A stretch of 15,781 nucleotides of DNA from Bacteroides sp. (GCA_030151885.1 JASLCG010000103.1:1-15781); one strand, 5' to 3'. Positions 7,867 to 15,417 are shown, counted from the stretch's first letter. Program-made: numbers and translations. The notes: generated by a model not told the origin, from the letters alone.

Positions 7867-8841
7867 ATGGGTTCACAGAGTTTTAAGTTAGGAATTGTTC
7901 TAACTTTTTTATTGTTACTTCCCTTTTATGCACAAGCAGCTAAAAAGAAAAATCCGAAGGTAGAAAATTATATAGAACAATATAAAGCTATAGCTATTCA
8001 AGAAATGAAGCTTTATAAGATACCAGCAAGTATAACCTTAGCTCAGGGAATTTTAGAGAGTGGCTCGGGGCTGAGTACTTTGGCGAAGAAAAGTAATAAC
8101 CACTTTGGTATTAAGTGTGGTAAAAGTTGGAAGGGTAAAAAAACTTACCATGACGACGATGCAAAAGGAGAGTGTTTTAGAGTGTATAGAAATGCTACAG
8201 AGTCGTATAGAGATCACTCTTTATTCTTGGCCAATGGTACAAGATATGCATTCCTTTTTAAACTAGATATAAAAGACTACAAAGGTTGGGCTCGTGGATT
8301 GAAAAAAGCTGGATATGCAACAAACCCTTCGTATGCTAATATTTTGATATCGCTTATAGAAGACTATGAGTTGTATAAGTATGATAGTGGTAAGTATAAA
8401 GGATCTAGTAAAGTAGCAGCAACATCGAAGAGTAATAGAAAATGGTTTAGAGTACGTAAAAGTAGAAAAGCTGCGGAAAAGGAGATGGCTTTAAAACCTA
8501 TTGTAGCTCATCAAGTTTTTCTTAACAATGATTTAGCCTATATAGTAGCTCGTTCAGGAGATACCTTTGAGGATATTAATAGAGAGTTTGGCATAAGTGC
8601 TAAGAAACTTATAAAATATAATGATTTACATGCTGGTTATACGTTAGAGGCAGGTGATATTGTTTACTTAAAGACAAAGCGTAAGAAATCGTTAACTAAA
8701 TCGATATACAAAGTCAAGTCGGGTGACTCTATGCACACTATCTCTCAAATAGTGGGTATTAAGCTAAGTAATCTGTATAGAATGAATAAAAAAGATCCAG
8801 ATTATATGCCTAAAGTTGGCGATGTACTGCGTGTTAGGTAA
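7867..8841 (+). CDS. Secreted beta-N-acetylglucosaminidase with two LysM domains
   Basis: This is a 324-residue exported peptidoglycan hydrolase. The signal peptide (1 to about 24) ends in A-Q-A. The glucosaminidase domain (GH73/FlgJ-like) spans roughly 35-172. It has IPASITLAQGILESGSG with the likely catalytic Glu64, then NNHFGIKC (78-84) and AGYATNPSYA (148-157), all typical of the family. A basic linker (about 180-205) leads to two LysM domains, at about 223-268 (YIVARSGDTF...) and 280-323 (YKVKSGDSM...), which bind glycan chains. The enzyme should cut the GlcNAc-MurNAc backbone in the periplasm during wall growth or daughter-cell separation. Two LysM modules at the C-terminus is a common Bacteroidota layout. 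The gene appears monocistronic and shares a palindromic terminator with the convergent WecB-like gene. Confidence 0.9.
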   Translation: MGSQSFKLGIVLTFLLLLPFYAQAAKKKNPKVENYIEQYKAIAIQEMKLYKIPASITLAQGILESGSGLSTLAKKSNNHFGIKCGKSWKGKKTYHDDDAKGECFRVYRNATESYRDHSLFLANGTRYAFLFKLDIKDYKGWARGLKKAGYATNPSYANILISLIEDYELYKYDSGKYKGSSKVAATSKSNRKWFRVRKSRKAAEKEMALKPIVAHQVFLNNDLAYIVARSGDTFEDINREFGISAKKLIKYNDLHAGYTLEAGDIVYLKTKRKKSLTKSIYKVKSGDSMHTISQIVGIKLSNLYRMNKKDPDYMPKVGDVLRVR

Positions 8842-8872
8842 TTGTTAGAGGTGATATTTTACTCGTATAAAT

Positions 8873-8916
8873 ATTAAAGCAGGGTTTAAATCTTAAGATT
8901 TAAACCCTGCTTTAAT
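8873..8916. terminator. 44-bp perfect palindrome, bidirectional terminator
   Basis: The sequence is fully self-complementary about a centre at 8894/8895 (core TCTTAAGA), giving a hairpin of up to 20 bp with a TTAA loop. It lies between two convergent genes, ending 16 bases past the minus-strand stop codon. Only short T-rich tails (GCTTTAAT) flank it, so the terminator call rests mainly on stem and position. Confidence 0.8.
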
Positions 8917-8931
8917 TATAAATAGTGGTGA

Positions 8932-10017
8932 TTAGTGTTCACTTAAAATTTGAATTATTCTTTCGGCAGTTCTACCATCCCATCTTTCGGGTAGTTTTCC
9001 TTCTTTCCATTCGCCTTGGTGTAGCTTTTTTAGTGCCTCTTTTAATCGCTCAGGATCTTCTCCTACAAGTTCGTTAGTGCCAATTCTATGGGTTTCTGGA
9101 TGCTCTGCATAATCGCTTAAGCTGATACAAGGCACACCTAAAAAGGTTGCTTCTTCTGCTACATTTCCAGAGTCGGTTATTATAGCGTGTGCTTTTTCTA
9201 CTAAATATCCGAAGTGTAAATAGTTTTGAGATGGCATAACGTGTAAACTATCGTTATTTATTTGTAGTTCGTTAATGGCTTTCTCTACATAAGGTCTTAC
9301 TGGAGCTATAATCTTATAGCCTGCATTGTTTTCTACTACAGTTTCTATCAGTTTCTTAAAGTTAGCTCTATTTTGAAGTAAGCTTCTTTTATTAAGAGTT
9401 AATAGAATATACTTGTCTTCTTCTAGTCCAAGAACAGTAAACCAAGCAGGTTTAAGTAGTCTTGTTCTATTGTAACGTATTGTATCAATAAGTATATTCC
9501 CTACATGGAATACATTAGAGTCTGATGTCCCTGTTTGGTTTAGGTTTCTATTCGCATCAGAACCAGCTGTAAACAAGAAATCGGATAGGTTATCCGTAAT
9601 AACTCTGTTCATCTCTTTAGGCATATTAATATCGAAAGAGCGTGTGCCTGCTACTAAATGTGCTACTTTAACACCTCTTTTTTTAGCAGTAATAGCACAA
9701 CTCATTGTAGCTGTTAAATCATCTACTACTAGTACAACTTGAGTAGGATTCTCTATAAGTTCTTTATCAAAAGCAATCATGATATGTGCTGCTAATTCGG
9801 CAAAGTTTTTATCATCTATACCTAAATAACTGTTAGGCTCTTTAATACCTAAATCCGAAAAGAGAGAGTCATCTATTGATGTGTCGTTTTTCTTACCAGT
9901 ATATACTAGGCGATAAGTTATAGAATGCCCAGTATCTTTTGTATTATCAATAGCTCTAATAATAGGAGCTATTTTCATGAAATTGGGACGTGCCCCAGCT
10001 ACAATAGTTATTTTCAT
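8932..10017 (-). CDS. WecB-like UDP-GlcNAc 2-epimerase homologue with altered active site
   Basis: This 361-residue cytoplasmic protein aligns end to end with the non-hydrolysing UDP-GlcNAc 2-epimerases (GT-B fold), which make UDP-ManNAc for surface glycans. The family start GARPNFMKIAP keeps Arg10 and Lys15. The later D281-S-G loop, Glu288/Glu289 and GTNELVG are also kept, so UDP binding seems plausible. The active site is not normal. Against E. coli WecB, Asp95 is kept (Asp100), but Glu117 is Val122 (HLVAG for HVEAG), Glu131 is Lys134 (PKE for PEE) and His213 is Asn209 (TLNK for the usual T-x-H-R). The SGG loop is SGN, and TERPE is AEHPE. The frame is intact. I infer a pseudoenzyme or an enzyme with another reaction. 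It stands alone, with no glycan cluster nearby. Confidence 0.85.
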   Translation of the reverse strand: MKITIVAGARPNFMKIAPIIRAIDNTKDTGHSITYRLVYTGKKNDTSIDDSLFSDLGIKEPNSYLGIDDKNFAELAAHIMIAFDKELIENPTQVVLVVDDLTATMSCAITAKKRGVKVAHLVAGTRSFDINMPKEMNRVITDNLSDFLFTAGSDANRNLNQTGTSDSNVFHVGNILIDTIRYNRTRLLKPAWFTVLGLEEDKYILLTLNKRSLLQNRANFKKLIETVVENNAGYKIIAPVRPYVEKAINELQINNDSLHVMPSQNYLHFGYLVEKAHAIITDSGNVAEEATFLGVPCISLSDYAEHPETHRIGTNELVGEDPERLKEALKKLHQGEWKEGKLPERWDGRTAERIIQILSEH

Positions 10018-10037
10018 TCTTTAAATTTTTATAGTGG

Positions 10038-10045
10038 CAAAAGTA
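10038..10045 (-). promoter_or_regulatory. Predicted -7 box of the WecB-like gene
   Basis: On the minus strand, TACTTTTG is an exact TAnnTTTG match 20 bases upstream of the start codon, which implies a very short leader of about 14 bases. No clear TTTG element is seen 19-21 bases further upstream. Confidence 0.45.
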
Positions 10046-10231
10046 CACTACTTTGATATAATATTAGTTACTTTGTTAGATATAAAATATCAGCAGAGAA
10101 TAAAGTTACCTTATTCTAGTTGATTTTTATAGCATAAAGACATACTTTTTTCTTTATTTTTTAAACCAACAATTTACAAAATTATAGTGTATTTCATTTT
10201 ATATGATACATTTTAAAAAAGAAGAACACAA

Positions 10232-11680
10232 ATGAAGAACAAACTTTTATTGGCAGGCTCTTTGTGTAGTCTGACAGTTCCTATCGCACAAGCTGCAAAA
10301 GTTGAAAAGCAGAATCAATCAAAACCTAATGTTGTTTTTATTATAGCCGATGATTTAGGTTATGGAGATTTAAGTTGCTATGGACAAGAAAAATTTGATA
10401 CGCCTAATATCGATAAGTTGGCATTGCAAGGAATGCGTTTTACGCAATGTTATTCAGGAACCACAGTAAGTGCTCCATCGCGTTCTAGTTTAATTACTGG
10501 AATGCATACAGGACACACACCTGTTCGTGGTAATCATGAGGTAAAACCTGAAGGACAATATCCAATACCAGAAAACTCGAATACTCTTTTTAAACTATTT
10601 AAAGAAGCTGGTTATAATACTGGGGCTTTTGGTAAGTGGGGATTAGGTTCTCCTGGTTCCGTAGGTGATCCAAATAATCAGTTCGTAGATGAGTTTTTTG
10701 GGTACAATTGTCAATTGTTAGCACATAATTATTATCCAGATCACCTGTGGCATAATCAAGAGCGTATAGAACTTCCAGGTAATTATAATGGTGGTTTTGG
10801 TACTTACTCTCAAGATTTGATTCATGAGCAGTGTATGAAATTTATTGATAAACAGGATGCTAATACACCTTTTTTCTTGTTCGTACCTACTATTTTACCT
10901 CATGCAGAATTAATTGTGCCTGAAGATAGTATCATTCAAAAGTTAAGAGGTAAGTATCCAGAAAAAGCTTATAGAGGTACTGATTCAGGGCCTGCATTTA
11001 GAAAAGGAGGTTATTGTTCGCAAGAACATCCGAGAGCTACTTTTGCAGCCATGATTACACGTTTAGATGTTTATGTAGGTCAAATTGTTGAGGCTTTAAA
11101 GGAAAAGGGTTTATATGATAATACTTTGATTGTATTTACTAGTGATAATGGTCCACACCAAGAGGGTGGGGCCGATCCTGATTTTTTTAATAGTAACGGA
11201 GTTTTTAGAGGGTATAAAAGAGATCTTTATGAAGGAGGTATTCGTGTGCCTTTTATTGCATCTTGGAATAATAAGATAGAAGCAGGAACAGCTAGTGATT
11301 TGCTTTTTGCTTTTTGGGATATTGTACCAACTTTTTCTCAAATATTAGGTAATAAGAATAAAAAATCTTGTGGTGATGGCTTAAGCATATTGCCAACATT
11401 AACTAATAAGGGTAAGCAAAAGGAGCATGATTACTTATACTTTGAGTTTCAAGAGATGGGTGGCCGCCAAGCTATAAGATCTGGCAATTGGAAACTTATT
11501 CGTCAAAACATCCGAAAAAATGGTGGATATTATGAATTATATAATGTAGCATCAGATCCATCTGAAAAGTGGAACGTTATAAATAAATATCCAGAGATAG
11601 CCGAAAGTCTAAAGAATAAAATGGACAATAGCCATGTAGAAGATCCAAACTGGCCTTTGTTAGAAAGGATTGGTAAATAG
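10232..11680 (+). CDS. Secreted S-type (serine) sulfatase, arylsulfatase family S1
   Basis: This is a 482-residue exported sulfatase. A signal peptide (1 to about 22) ends in AQAA. The catalytic domain opens with PNVVFIIADDLGYGDLSCYG, where Asp40 and Asp41 are the calcium ligands. The modification motif is S80-A-P-S-R84 followed by SSLITG. Ser80, not Cys, would be converted to formylglycine, so activity requires an anaerobic radical-SAM maturase (anSME) encoded outside this window. FGKWGLG supplies the conserved Lys, and TSDNGPH (about 304-310) the second Asp-Asn metal pair and a His. The C-terminal subdomain RQAIRSGNWKLI is normal. Such enzymes remove sulfate from host or algal glycans in the periplasm. 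The substrate cannot be named from sequence. No SusCD pair or glycoside hydrolase is adjacent. The 214-base upstream region is very AT-rich, without a clean -7 box near the start. Confidence 0.9.
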   Translation: MKNKLLLAGSLCSLTVPIAQAAKVEKQNQSKPNVVFIIADDLGYGDLSCYGQEKFDTPNIDKLALQGMRFTQCYSGTTVSAPSRSSLITGMHTGHTPVRGNHEVKPEGQYPIPENSNTLFKLFKEAGYNTGAFGKWGLGSPGSVGDPNNQFVDEFFGYNCQLLAHNYYPDHLWHNQERIELPGNYNGGFGTYSQDLIHEQCMKFIDKQDANTPFFLFVPTILPHAELIVPEDSIIQKLRGKYPEKAYRGTDSGPAFRKGGYCSQEHPRATFAAMITRLDVYVGQIVEALKEKGLYDNTLIVFTSDNGPHQEGGADPDFFNSNGVFRGYKRDLYEGGIRVPFIASWNNKIEAGTASDLLFAFWDIVPTFSQILGNKNKKSCGDGLSILPTLTNKGKQKEHDYLYFEFQEMGGRQAIRSGNWKLIRQNIRKNGGYYELYNVASDPSEKWNVINKYPEIAESLKNKMDNSHVEDPNWPLLERIGK

Positions 11681-11701
11681 GATTTAGTAATAAAGCATAT
11701 A

Positions 11702-11742
11702 AAAGAGGGGGATTTTAAGTATTACTTAAAATCCCCCTCTTT
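11702..11742. terminator. Bidirectional terminator between sulfatase gene and dnaJ
   Basis: A 19-bp perfect stem (11702-11720 with 11724-11742) with a 3-base ATT loop contains a GAGGGGGATTTTAAG arm. It lies between convergent genes, 21 bases after the sulfatase stop and 19 bases from the dnaJ stop. Short A/T tracts flank both sides. Confidence 0.88.
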
Positions 11743-11761
11743 GTATGTTATGAAAAAACGA

Positions 11762-12952
11762 TTATCTAAATAAGTTTCTAAAGTTATTTTTCATTTTATC
11801 TTGTTCGGCTTGGCTTGGCTTGAAGTTTTTACTTTCTTTAAGTGCTTCAATTTTTTTCTTTTCATCCGAACTTAACTTCTCTGGTATATATATATTGATA
11901 TTAACAAGTAAATCTCCCATACCACCTCCGTAGCCATATTGGCTTAAGCTTGGCAATCCTTTACCTTTAAGTCTAAGTATTTTACCAGGTTGTGTACCCG
12001 CTGCGATAGTAACTTTAGCTTTACCATTTATGGTAGGTACCTCTACACTACCTCCTAACATAGCAGTTGGTAGGTCTAAGAGTAAATTATAAACGAGGTC
12101 ATTACCATCTCTGATTAGCTCCTTATCTTCGATTTCTGATATTAAGATAATTAAATCTCCTGGTACGCCGTTATGTTTACCTGCATTACCTTTTCCAGAC
12201 ATACTTAATTGCATACCATCTTGTACACCAGCTGGAATTTGTACTTCAACTACCTCTTCACCATAGACAATTCCATCTCCAGAGCATTTTTTACATTTGT
12301 CTTTTATGATTTTGCCCTCTCCATGACACTTAGGACATGTCGTTTGGGTTTGCATTGTCCCTAATATAGTTTGCTGCGATGTTATAATAGTTCCAGAACC
12401 ATTACAAGAAGTACAAGTTTCAGAGCCACTATTTCCTTCTGCACCGGATCCATGGCAATGCTCACAGTTTACATATTTTTTAATTTTTAGCTTCTTGGTA
12501 GTGCCTTCTAATATCTCTTTTAGAGTAAGCTTTACCCTAATTCTTAAGTCGGATCCACGGAATTGTCTAGGTTGTCTTCTGCCAGATCCACCGCCAAAGC
12601 CACCAAATCCGCCAAAACCACCGAAGCCACCTCCGCCTCCATGTCCTCCAAATATATCTCCAAACATAGAGAATATATCATCCATAGACATACCTTGGCC
12701 ACTGAAACCTCCAGCTCCTGCTGCACCCCCAACACCTGCATGCCCAAATTGGTCATATCTTGCACGTTTATCAGGGTTACTTAGCACTTCATATGCTTCA
12801 GCAGCCTCTTTAAATTTTTCCTCAGCTTCTTTATCGTCTGGATTTTTGTCTGGATGATATTGAATGGCCTTTTTTCTGTATGCTTTTTTTATCTCTGCAT
12901 CTGTAGCGTCTTTTTTGACACCCAGAACTTCGTAAAAATCTCTTTTTTCCAT
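11762..12952 (-). CDS. dnaJ: Chaperone protein DnaJ
   Basis: This is a 396-residue complete type I (class A) DnaJ, the Hsp40 partner that delivers substrates to DnaK and stimulates its ATPase. The J domain (1-70) has the essential HPD at 33-35. A Gly/Phe-rich linker with GGF repeats follows (about 71-123). The zinc-binding region carries all four CxxCxGxG repeats, at 163, 180, 206 and 220. C-terminal substrate-binding domains complete the protein. All key residues are present and the length is normal. It starts 10 bases after the grpE stop codon, so it is translated from the same transcript. dnaK is not in this window, so the DnaK machine is encoded at two loci. Confidence 0.97.
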   Translation of the reverse strand: MEKRDFYEVLGVKKDATDAEIKKAYRKKAIQYHPDKNPDDKEAEEKFKEAAEAYEVLSNPDKRARYDQFGHAGVGGAAGAGGFSGQGMSMDDIFSMFGDIFGGHGGGGGFGGFGGFGGFGGGSGRRQPRQFRGSDLRIRVKLTLKEILEGTTKKLKIKKYVNCEHCHGSGAEGNSGSETCTSCNGSGTIITSQQTILGTMQTQTTCPKCHGEGKIIKDKCKKCSGDGIVYGEEVVEVQIPAGVQDGMQLSMSGKGNAGKHNGVPGDLIILISEIEDKELIRDGNDLVYNLLLDLPTAMLGGSVEVPTINGKAKVTIAAGTQPGKILRLKGKGLPSLSQYGYGGGMGDLLVNINIYIPEKLSSDEKKKIEALKESKNFKPSQAEQDKMKNNFRNLFR

Positions 12953-12962
12953 AGTCTCTTCG

Positions 12963-13571
12963 TTATTCTCCTACAACTACCTTAGAATGTCTTATAACTT
13001 TCTCGTTAAGTGTATATCCTGTTTGTACACAATCAACAATTTTACCTTTAAGATCTTCTTGTGGTGCAGGTATTACTGCTATAGCTTCATGAAAGTCTGT
13101 ATCTAATGGCATTTTTTCAGTCTCTATAACTTTAACACCATTTTTTTCTAAGGTTTTCATCAGCTTATCATATATAAGCTCTACTCCTTCTTTGACTGCA
13201 TTAACATCTTCGGCAGTTTCCATTGACTTTATAGCTCTCTCAAAGTCGTCAATAACAGGCAGTATGCTTGAAATACTTTTTTCTCCACCATTAAGGATGA
13301 GTTCCGATTTTTCTTTGAGTGTTCGTTTGCGATAGTTATCAAACTCGGCAGATAGTCGTAAGTATTTATCTTTTTGATCCTCTAGTGCCTCTTGAAGTTT
13401 TTCAACAACAGACTGTTCATCATCTTTAGCAGTTTCATGTTCTTCTTTAGTCTCTTTATTATCTTCAGTCAGAGTCTCATTAGCTTCTTCTGCAATATTA
13501 TTTAATTCTTCGTTCAATTTGTTTTGGTCTTCTGCTCTTTCGTCAGAGTTATGCTTAGTCTTGTTACTCAT
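12963..13571 (-). CDS. grpE: Nucleotide exchange factor GrpE
   Basis: This 202-residue protein drives ADP release from DnaK. The N-terminal 60 or so residues are highly charged and Asn/Glu-rich, probably disordered, as in many GrpE proteins. A long helix (about 60-110, KYLRLSAEFDNYRKRT at its centre) forms the dimeric coiled coil. The C-terminal beta domain ends with the family signature GYTLNEKVIRHSKVVVGE. The start codon is chosen because the sequence reads straight into the acidic segment and a good -7 box lies upstream. It is the first gene of the grpE-dnaJ operon and is divergent from the ABC-F gene across 207 bases. A 9-bp inverted repeat covers the predicted promoter (13640-13677). Confidence 0.96.
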   Translation of the reverse strand: MSNKTKHNSDERAEDQNKLNEELNNIAEEANETLTEDNKETKEEHETAKDDEQSVVEKLQEALEDQKDKYLRLSAEFDNYRKRTLKEKSELILNGGEKSISSILPVIDDFERAIKSMETAEDVNAVKEGVELIYDKLMKTLEKNGVKVIETEKMPLDTDFHEAIAVIPAPQEDLKGKIVDCVQTGYTLNEKVIRHSKVVVGE

Positions 13572-13639
13572 AATTTATATATAGTGTATTTTTGTTTCTA
13601 TTTGTATGTTGTCTATCAACACTCTTTATCATACAAAAA

Positions 13640-13677
13640 CTTTGCCATAAGCAAAAATGTCATAAGAAATGGCAAAG
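13640..13677. promoter_or_regulatory. 9-bp inverted repeat over the grpE promoter (candidate operator)
   Basis: CTTTGCCAT (13640-13648) and ATGGCAAAG (13669-13677) are perfect reverse complements separated by 20 bases. The right arm overlaps the predicted grpE -7 box, and the left arm falls about 20-25 bases into the predicted transcript. It is not the CIRCE element, whose arms are TTAGCACTC and GAGTGCTAA. It could be a repressor site or an RNA hairpin. Confidence 0.5.
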
Positions 13678-13680
13678 ATA
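13673..13680 (-). promoter_or_regulatory. Predicted -7 box of grpE-dnaJ
   Basis: On the minus strand, TATCTTTG matches TAnnTTTG exactly, implying a start near 13666 and a leader of about 95 bases before the grpE ATG. No clear -33 TTTG is seen at the usual spacing, which would fit a promoter that needs an activator or an alternative sigma factor. Confidence 0.4.
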
Positions 13681-13734
13681 TCTTTTTTATGCCAGATTGT
13701 CACTAATACAAATTCCTATTTAGTAATAAATCCT

Positions 13735-13742
13735 TACCTTTG
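13735..13742 (+). promoter_or_regulatory. Predicted -7 box of the ABC-F gene
   Basis: TACCTTTG matches TAnnTTTG exactly, 36 bases before the ATG at 13779. The transcript would begin near 13749. The leader is too short for the attenuator or leader peptide that often controls antibiotic-resistance ABC-F genes. Confidence 0.5.
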
Positions 13743-13778
13743 CGTCCGATTTAAAATTGAAATTTAATAATATAGAGA

Positions 13779-15392
13779 ATGATAACAGCCACAAACATTT
13801 CTGTTCAGTTTGGTAAAAGAGTTTTATTTAATGATGTAAATTTAAAATTTACAAGTGGAAACTGCTATGGTGTAATCGGTGCAAATGGTGCTGGTAAATC
13901 TACTTTCTTAAAGGTCATTTCTGGAGAGTTGGATCCTACAACAGGTAATGTATCACTTGGTCCTGGAGAAAGACTATCAGTGTTGAGTCAGGATCACTTT
14001 AAATGGGATGAATATACTGTATTAGATACAGTAATGATGGGACATACTGTTTTATGGGATATCATGAAACAGAGAGAGGCTCTTTATGCTAAACCTGATT
14101 TTAATGATGAAGATGGTCTGAAAGTTGCAGAACTTGAAGAGAAGTTTGCTGAGCTTGATGGGTGGAATGCTGAAAGTGATGCTGCATCTCTATTAAGTGG
14201 ACTTGGTGTAAAAGAAGATTTACATTACACATTAATGGGTGAGCTTAGTGGTAAGCAAAAGGTGCGAGTTATGTTAGCACAAGCACTATACGGTGAACCA
14301 GATAACTTACTATTAGATGAGCCTACGAACGACTTGGATATGGAGACTGTAGCTTGGTTGGAAGACTATTTAGCTAATTGTGAACATACTGTACTTGTTG
14401 TTAGCCATGACCGTCACTTCTTAGACTCAGTAAGTACACATACAATAGATATTGATTTTAACAAAATCAATATGTTTGCTGGTAACTACTCGTTTTGGTA
14501 TGAATCTAGTCAGTTGGCTTTAAGACAACAACAGAATCAACGAGCTAAGGCAGAAGATAAAAAGAAAGAGTTAGAAGAGTTTATTCGTCGTTTTAGTGCT
14601 AACGTTGCAAAAAGCCGTCAAGCAACAAGCCGTAGAAAAATGCTTGAAAAACTTAATGTAGATGAAATTAAACCATCTTCTCGTAAGTACCCAGGTATTA
14701 TTTTTACTCCAGAACGTGAACCAGGGAATCAAATTCTTGAGGTAGATGGTTTGGCTGCGAATGCTCCTGATGGTTCTCCTCTATTTAAAAATGTAAACTT
14801 TAATGTAGAGAAGGATGATAAGATTGTATTTATATCAAAAGATCCTCGTGCAATGACTGCTTTCTTTGAAATTATTAATGAAGAGCAGCAGCCTGTTGCA
14901 GGAACATTTAAATGGGGTGTTACGATAACAACTGCCTATCTTCCTGTCGATAATACTAAGTATTTTAATTCTGATCTAAATCTTGTAGATTGGCTAGGAC
15001 AGTTTAGCTCGGGAAATGACATATACTTGAAGAGCTTTTTAGGTAGAATGTTATTCTCTGGAGAAGAGGTGCTTAAAAAGGTAAATGTACTTTCTGGTGG
15101 TGAAAAAATGAGATGTATGATTGCTAAAATGCAATTGAAAAATGCAAACTGCTTGATATTAGATACACCAACAAACCATTTAGATCTAGAATCTATTCAA
15201 GCTTTTAATAATAATTTGAAAACTTATAAGGGTAATGTGTTGTTTTCGTCACACGACCATGAGTTTATACAAACTGTAGCTAATAGAATTATTGAATTAA
15301 CACCAAATGGTATTATAGATAAAATGATGAACTATGATGATTACATTCATTCTGAACATATTAAAGAGTTAAGAGATAAAATGTATTCTTAA
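13779..15392 (+). CDS. YbiT-type ABC-F ATPase with degenerate second ATP site
   Basis: This is a 537-residue soluble protein with two ATP-binding domains and no membrane segment, so it belongs to the ribosome-associated ABC-F class rather than to a transporter. It aligns along its length with E. coli YbiT, including SRFSANxxKSRQATSR-like residues in the interdomain linker (about 271-286). Domain 1 is intact: Walker A GANGAGKS (34-41), Walker B Asp180-Glu181, switch His210. Its signature is LSGKQ (156-160) instead of LSGGQ. Domain 2 has no usable Walker A: FISKDPRAMT (351-360) replaces GxNGxGKST. Its Walker B Glu is Thr463 (LDTPTNHLD), but it keeps LSGGE (438-442) and His492. Thus one composite site looks active and the other dead. 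Its role is probably translation or ribosome quality control; antibiotic resistance is less likely. Confidence 0.9.
   Translation: MITATNISVQFGKRVLFNDVNLKFTSGNCYGVIGANGAGKSTFLKVISGELDPTTGNVSLGPGERLSVLSQDHFKWDEYTVLDTVMMGHTVLWDIMKQREALYAKPDFNDEDGLKVAELEEKFAELDGWNAESDAASLLSGLGVKEDLHYTLMGELSGKQKVRVMLAQALYGEPDNLLLDEPTNDLDMETVAWLEDYLANCEHTVLVVSHDRHFLDSVSTHTIDIDFNKINMFAGNYSFWYESSQLALRQQQNQRAKAEDKKKELEEFIRRFSANVAKSRQATSRRKMLEKLNVDEIKPSSRKYPGIIFTPEREPGNQILEVDGLAANAPDGSPLFKNVNFNVEKDDKIVFISKDPRAMTAFFEIINEEQQPVAGTFKWGVTITTAYLPVDNTKYFNSDLNLVDWLGQFSSGNDIYLKSFLGRMLFSGEEVLKKVNVLSGGEKMRCMIAKMQLKNANCLILDTPTNHLDLESIQAFNNNLKTYKGNVLFSSHDHEFIQTVANRIIELTPNGIIDKMMNYDDYIHSEHIKELRDKMYS
14449..14473 (+). repeat. 11-bp inverted repeat inside the ABC-F gene
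   Basis: ATATTGATTTT (14449-14459) and AAAATCAATAT (14463-14473) are perfect reverse complements with a 3-base AAC loop, within codons for residues about 224-232. No T-tract follows. It may be a chance product of AT-rich coding sequence. Confidence 0.6.
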
Positions 15393-15417
15393 ATAATTTA
15401 TTGTAATATTAAAAATA

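Noticed and set aside
8932..10017. Pseudogene call for the WecB-like gene
   Set aside because: The reading frame is complete, of family length, and keeps structural motifs. Changed residues alone do not show decay.
10048..10075. Two copies of TACTTTG as promoters for the sulfatase gene
   Set aside because: Each has one base between TA and TTTG instead of two, and they lie more than 150 bases from the start codon. Not supported well enough to annotate.
11111..11341. 76-residue minus-strand reading frame inside the sulfatase gene
   Set aside because: It is an antisense shadow of a clearly coding, motif-bearing sulfatase region.
12495..12857. Proline-rich 120-residue reading frame on the plus strand
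   Set aside because: It is the antisense reading of the Gly/Phe-rich and J-domain coding region of dnaJ, and its proline runs come from glycine codons on the other strand. It has no promoter or homology.
13640..13677. CIRCE/HrcA operator upstream of grpE
   Set aside because: The arms CTTTGCCAT/ATGGCAAAG and the 20-base spacer do not match TTAGCACTC-N9-GAGTGCTAA. It is reported only as an unidentified inverted repeat.
13524..13706. Small plus-strand reading frame overlapping the grpE start and intergenic region
   Set aside because: It overlaps the grpE 5' end antisense, has no -7 box, and has an AT-rich composition without a recognisable protein character.
13779..15392. Membrane ABC transporter ATPase or antibiotic-resistance ABC-F
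   Set aside because: Two fused ATP-binding domains with no membrane segment or permease neighbour, YbiT-like linker residues, and no attenuator leader make a housekeeping ABC-F protein more likely.
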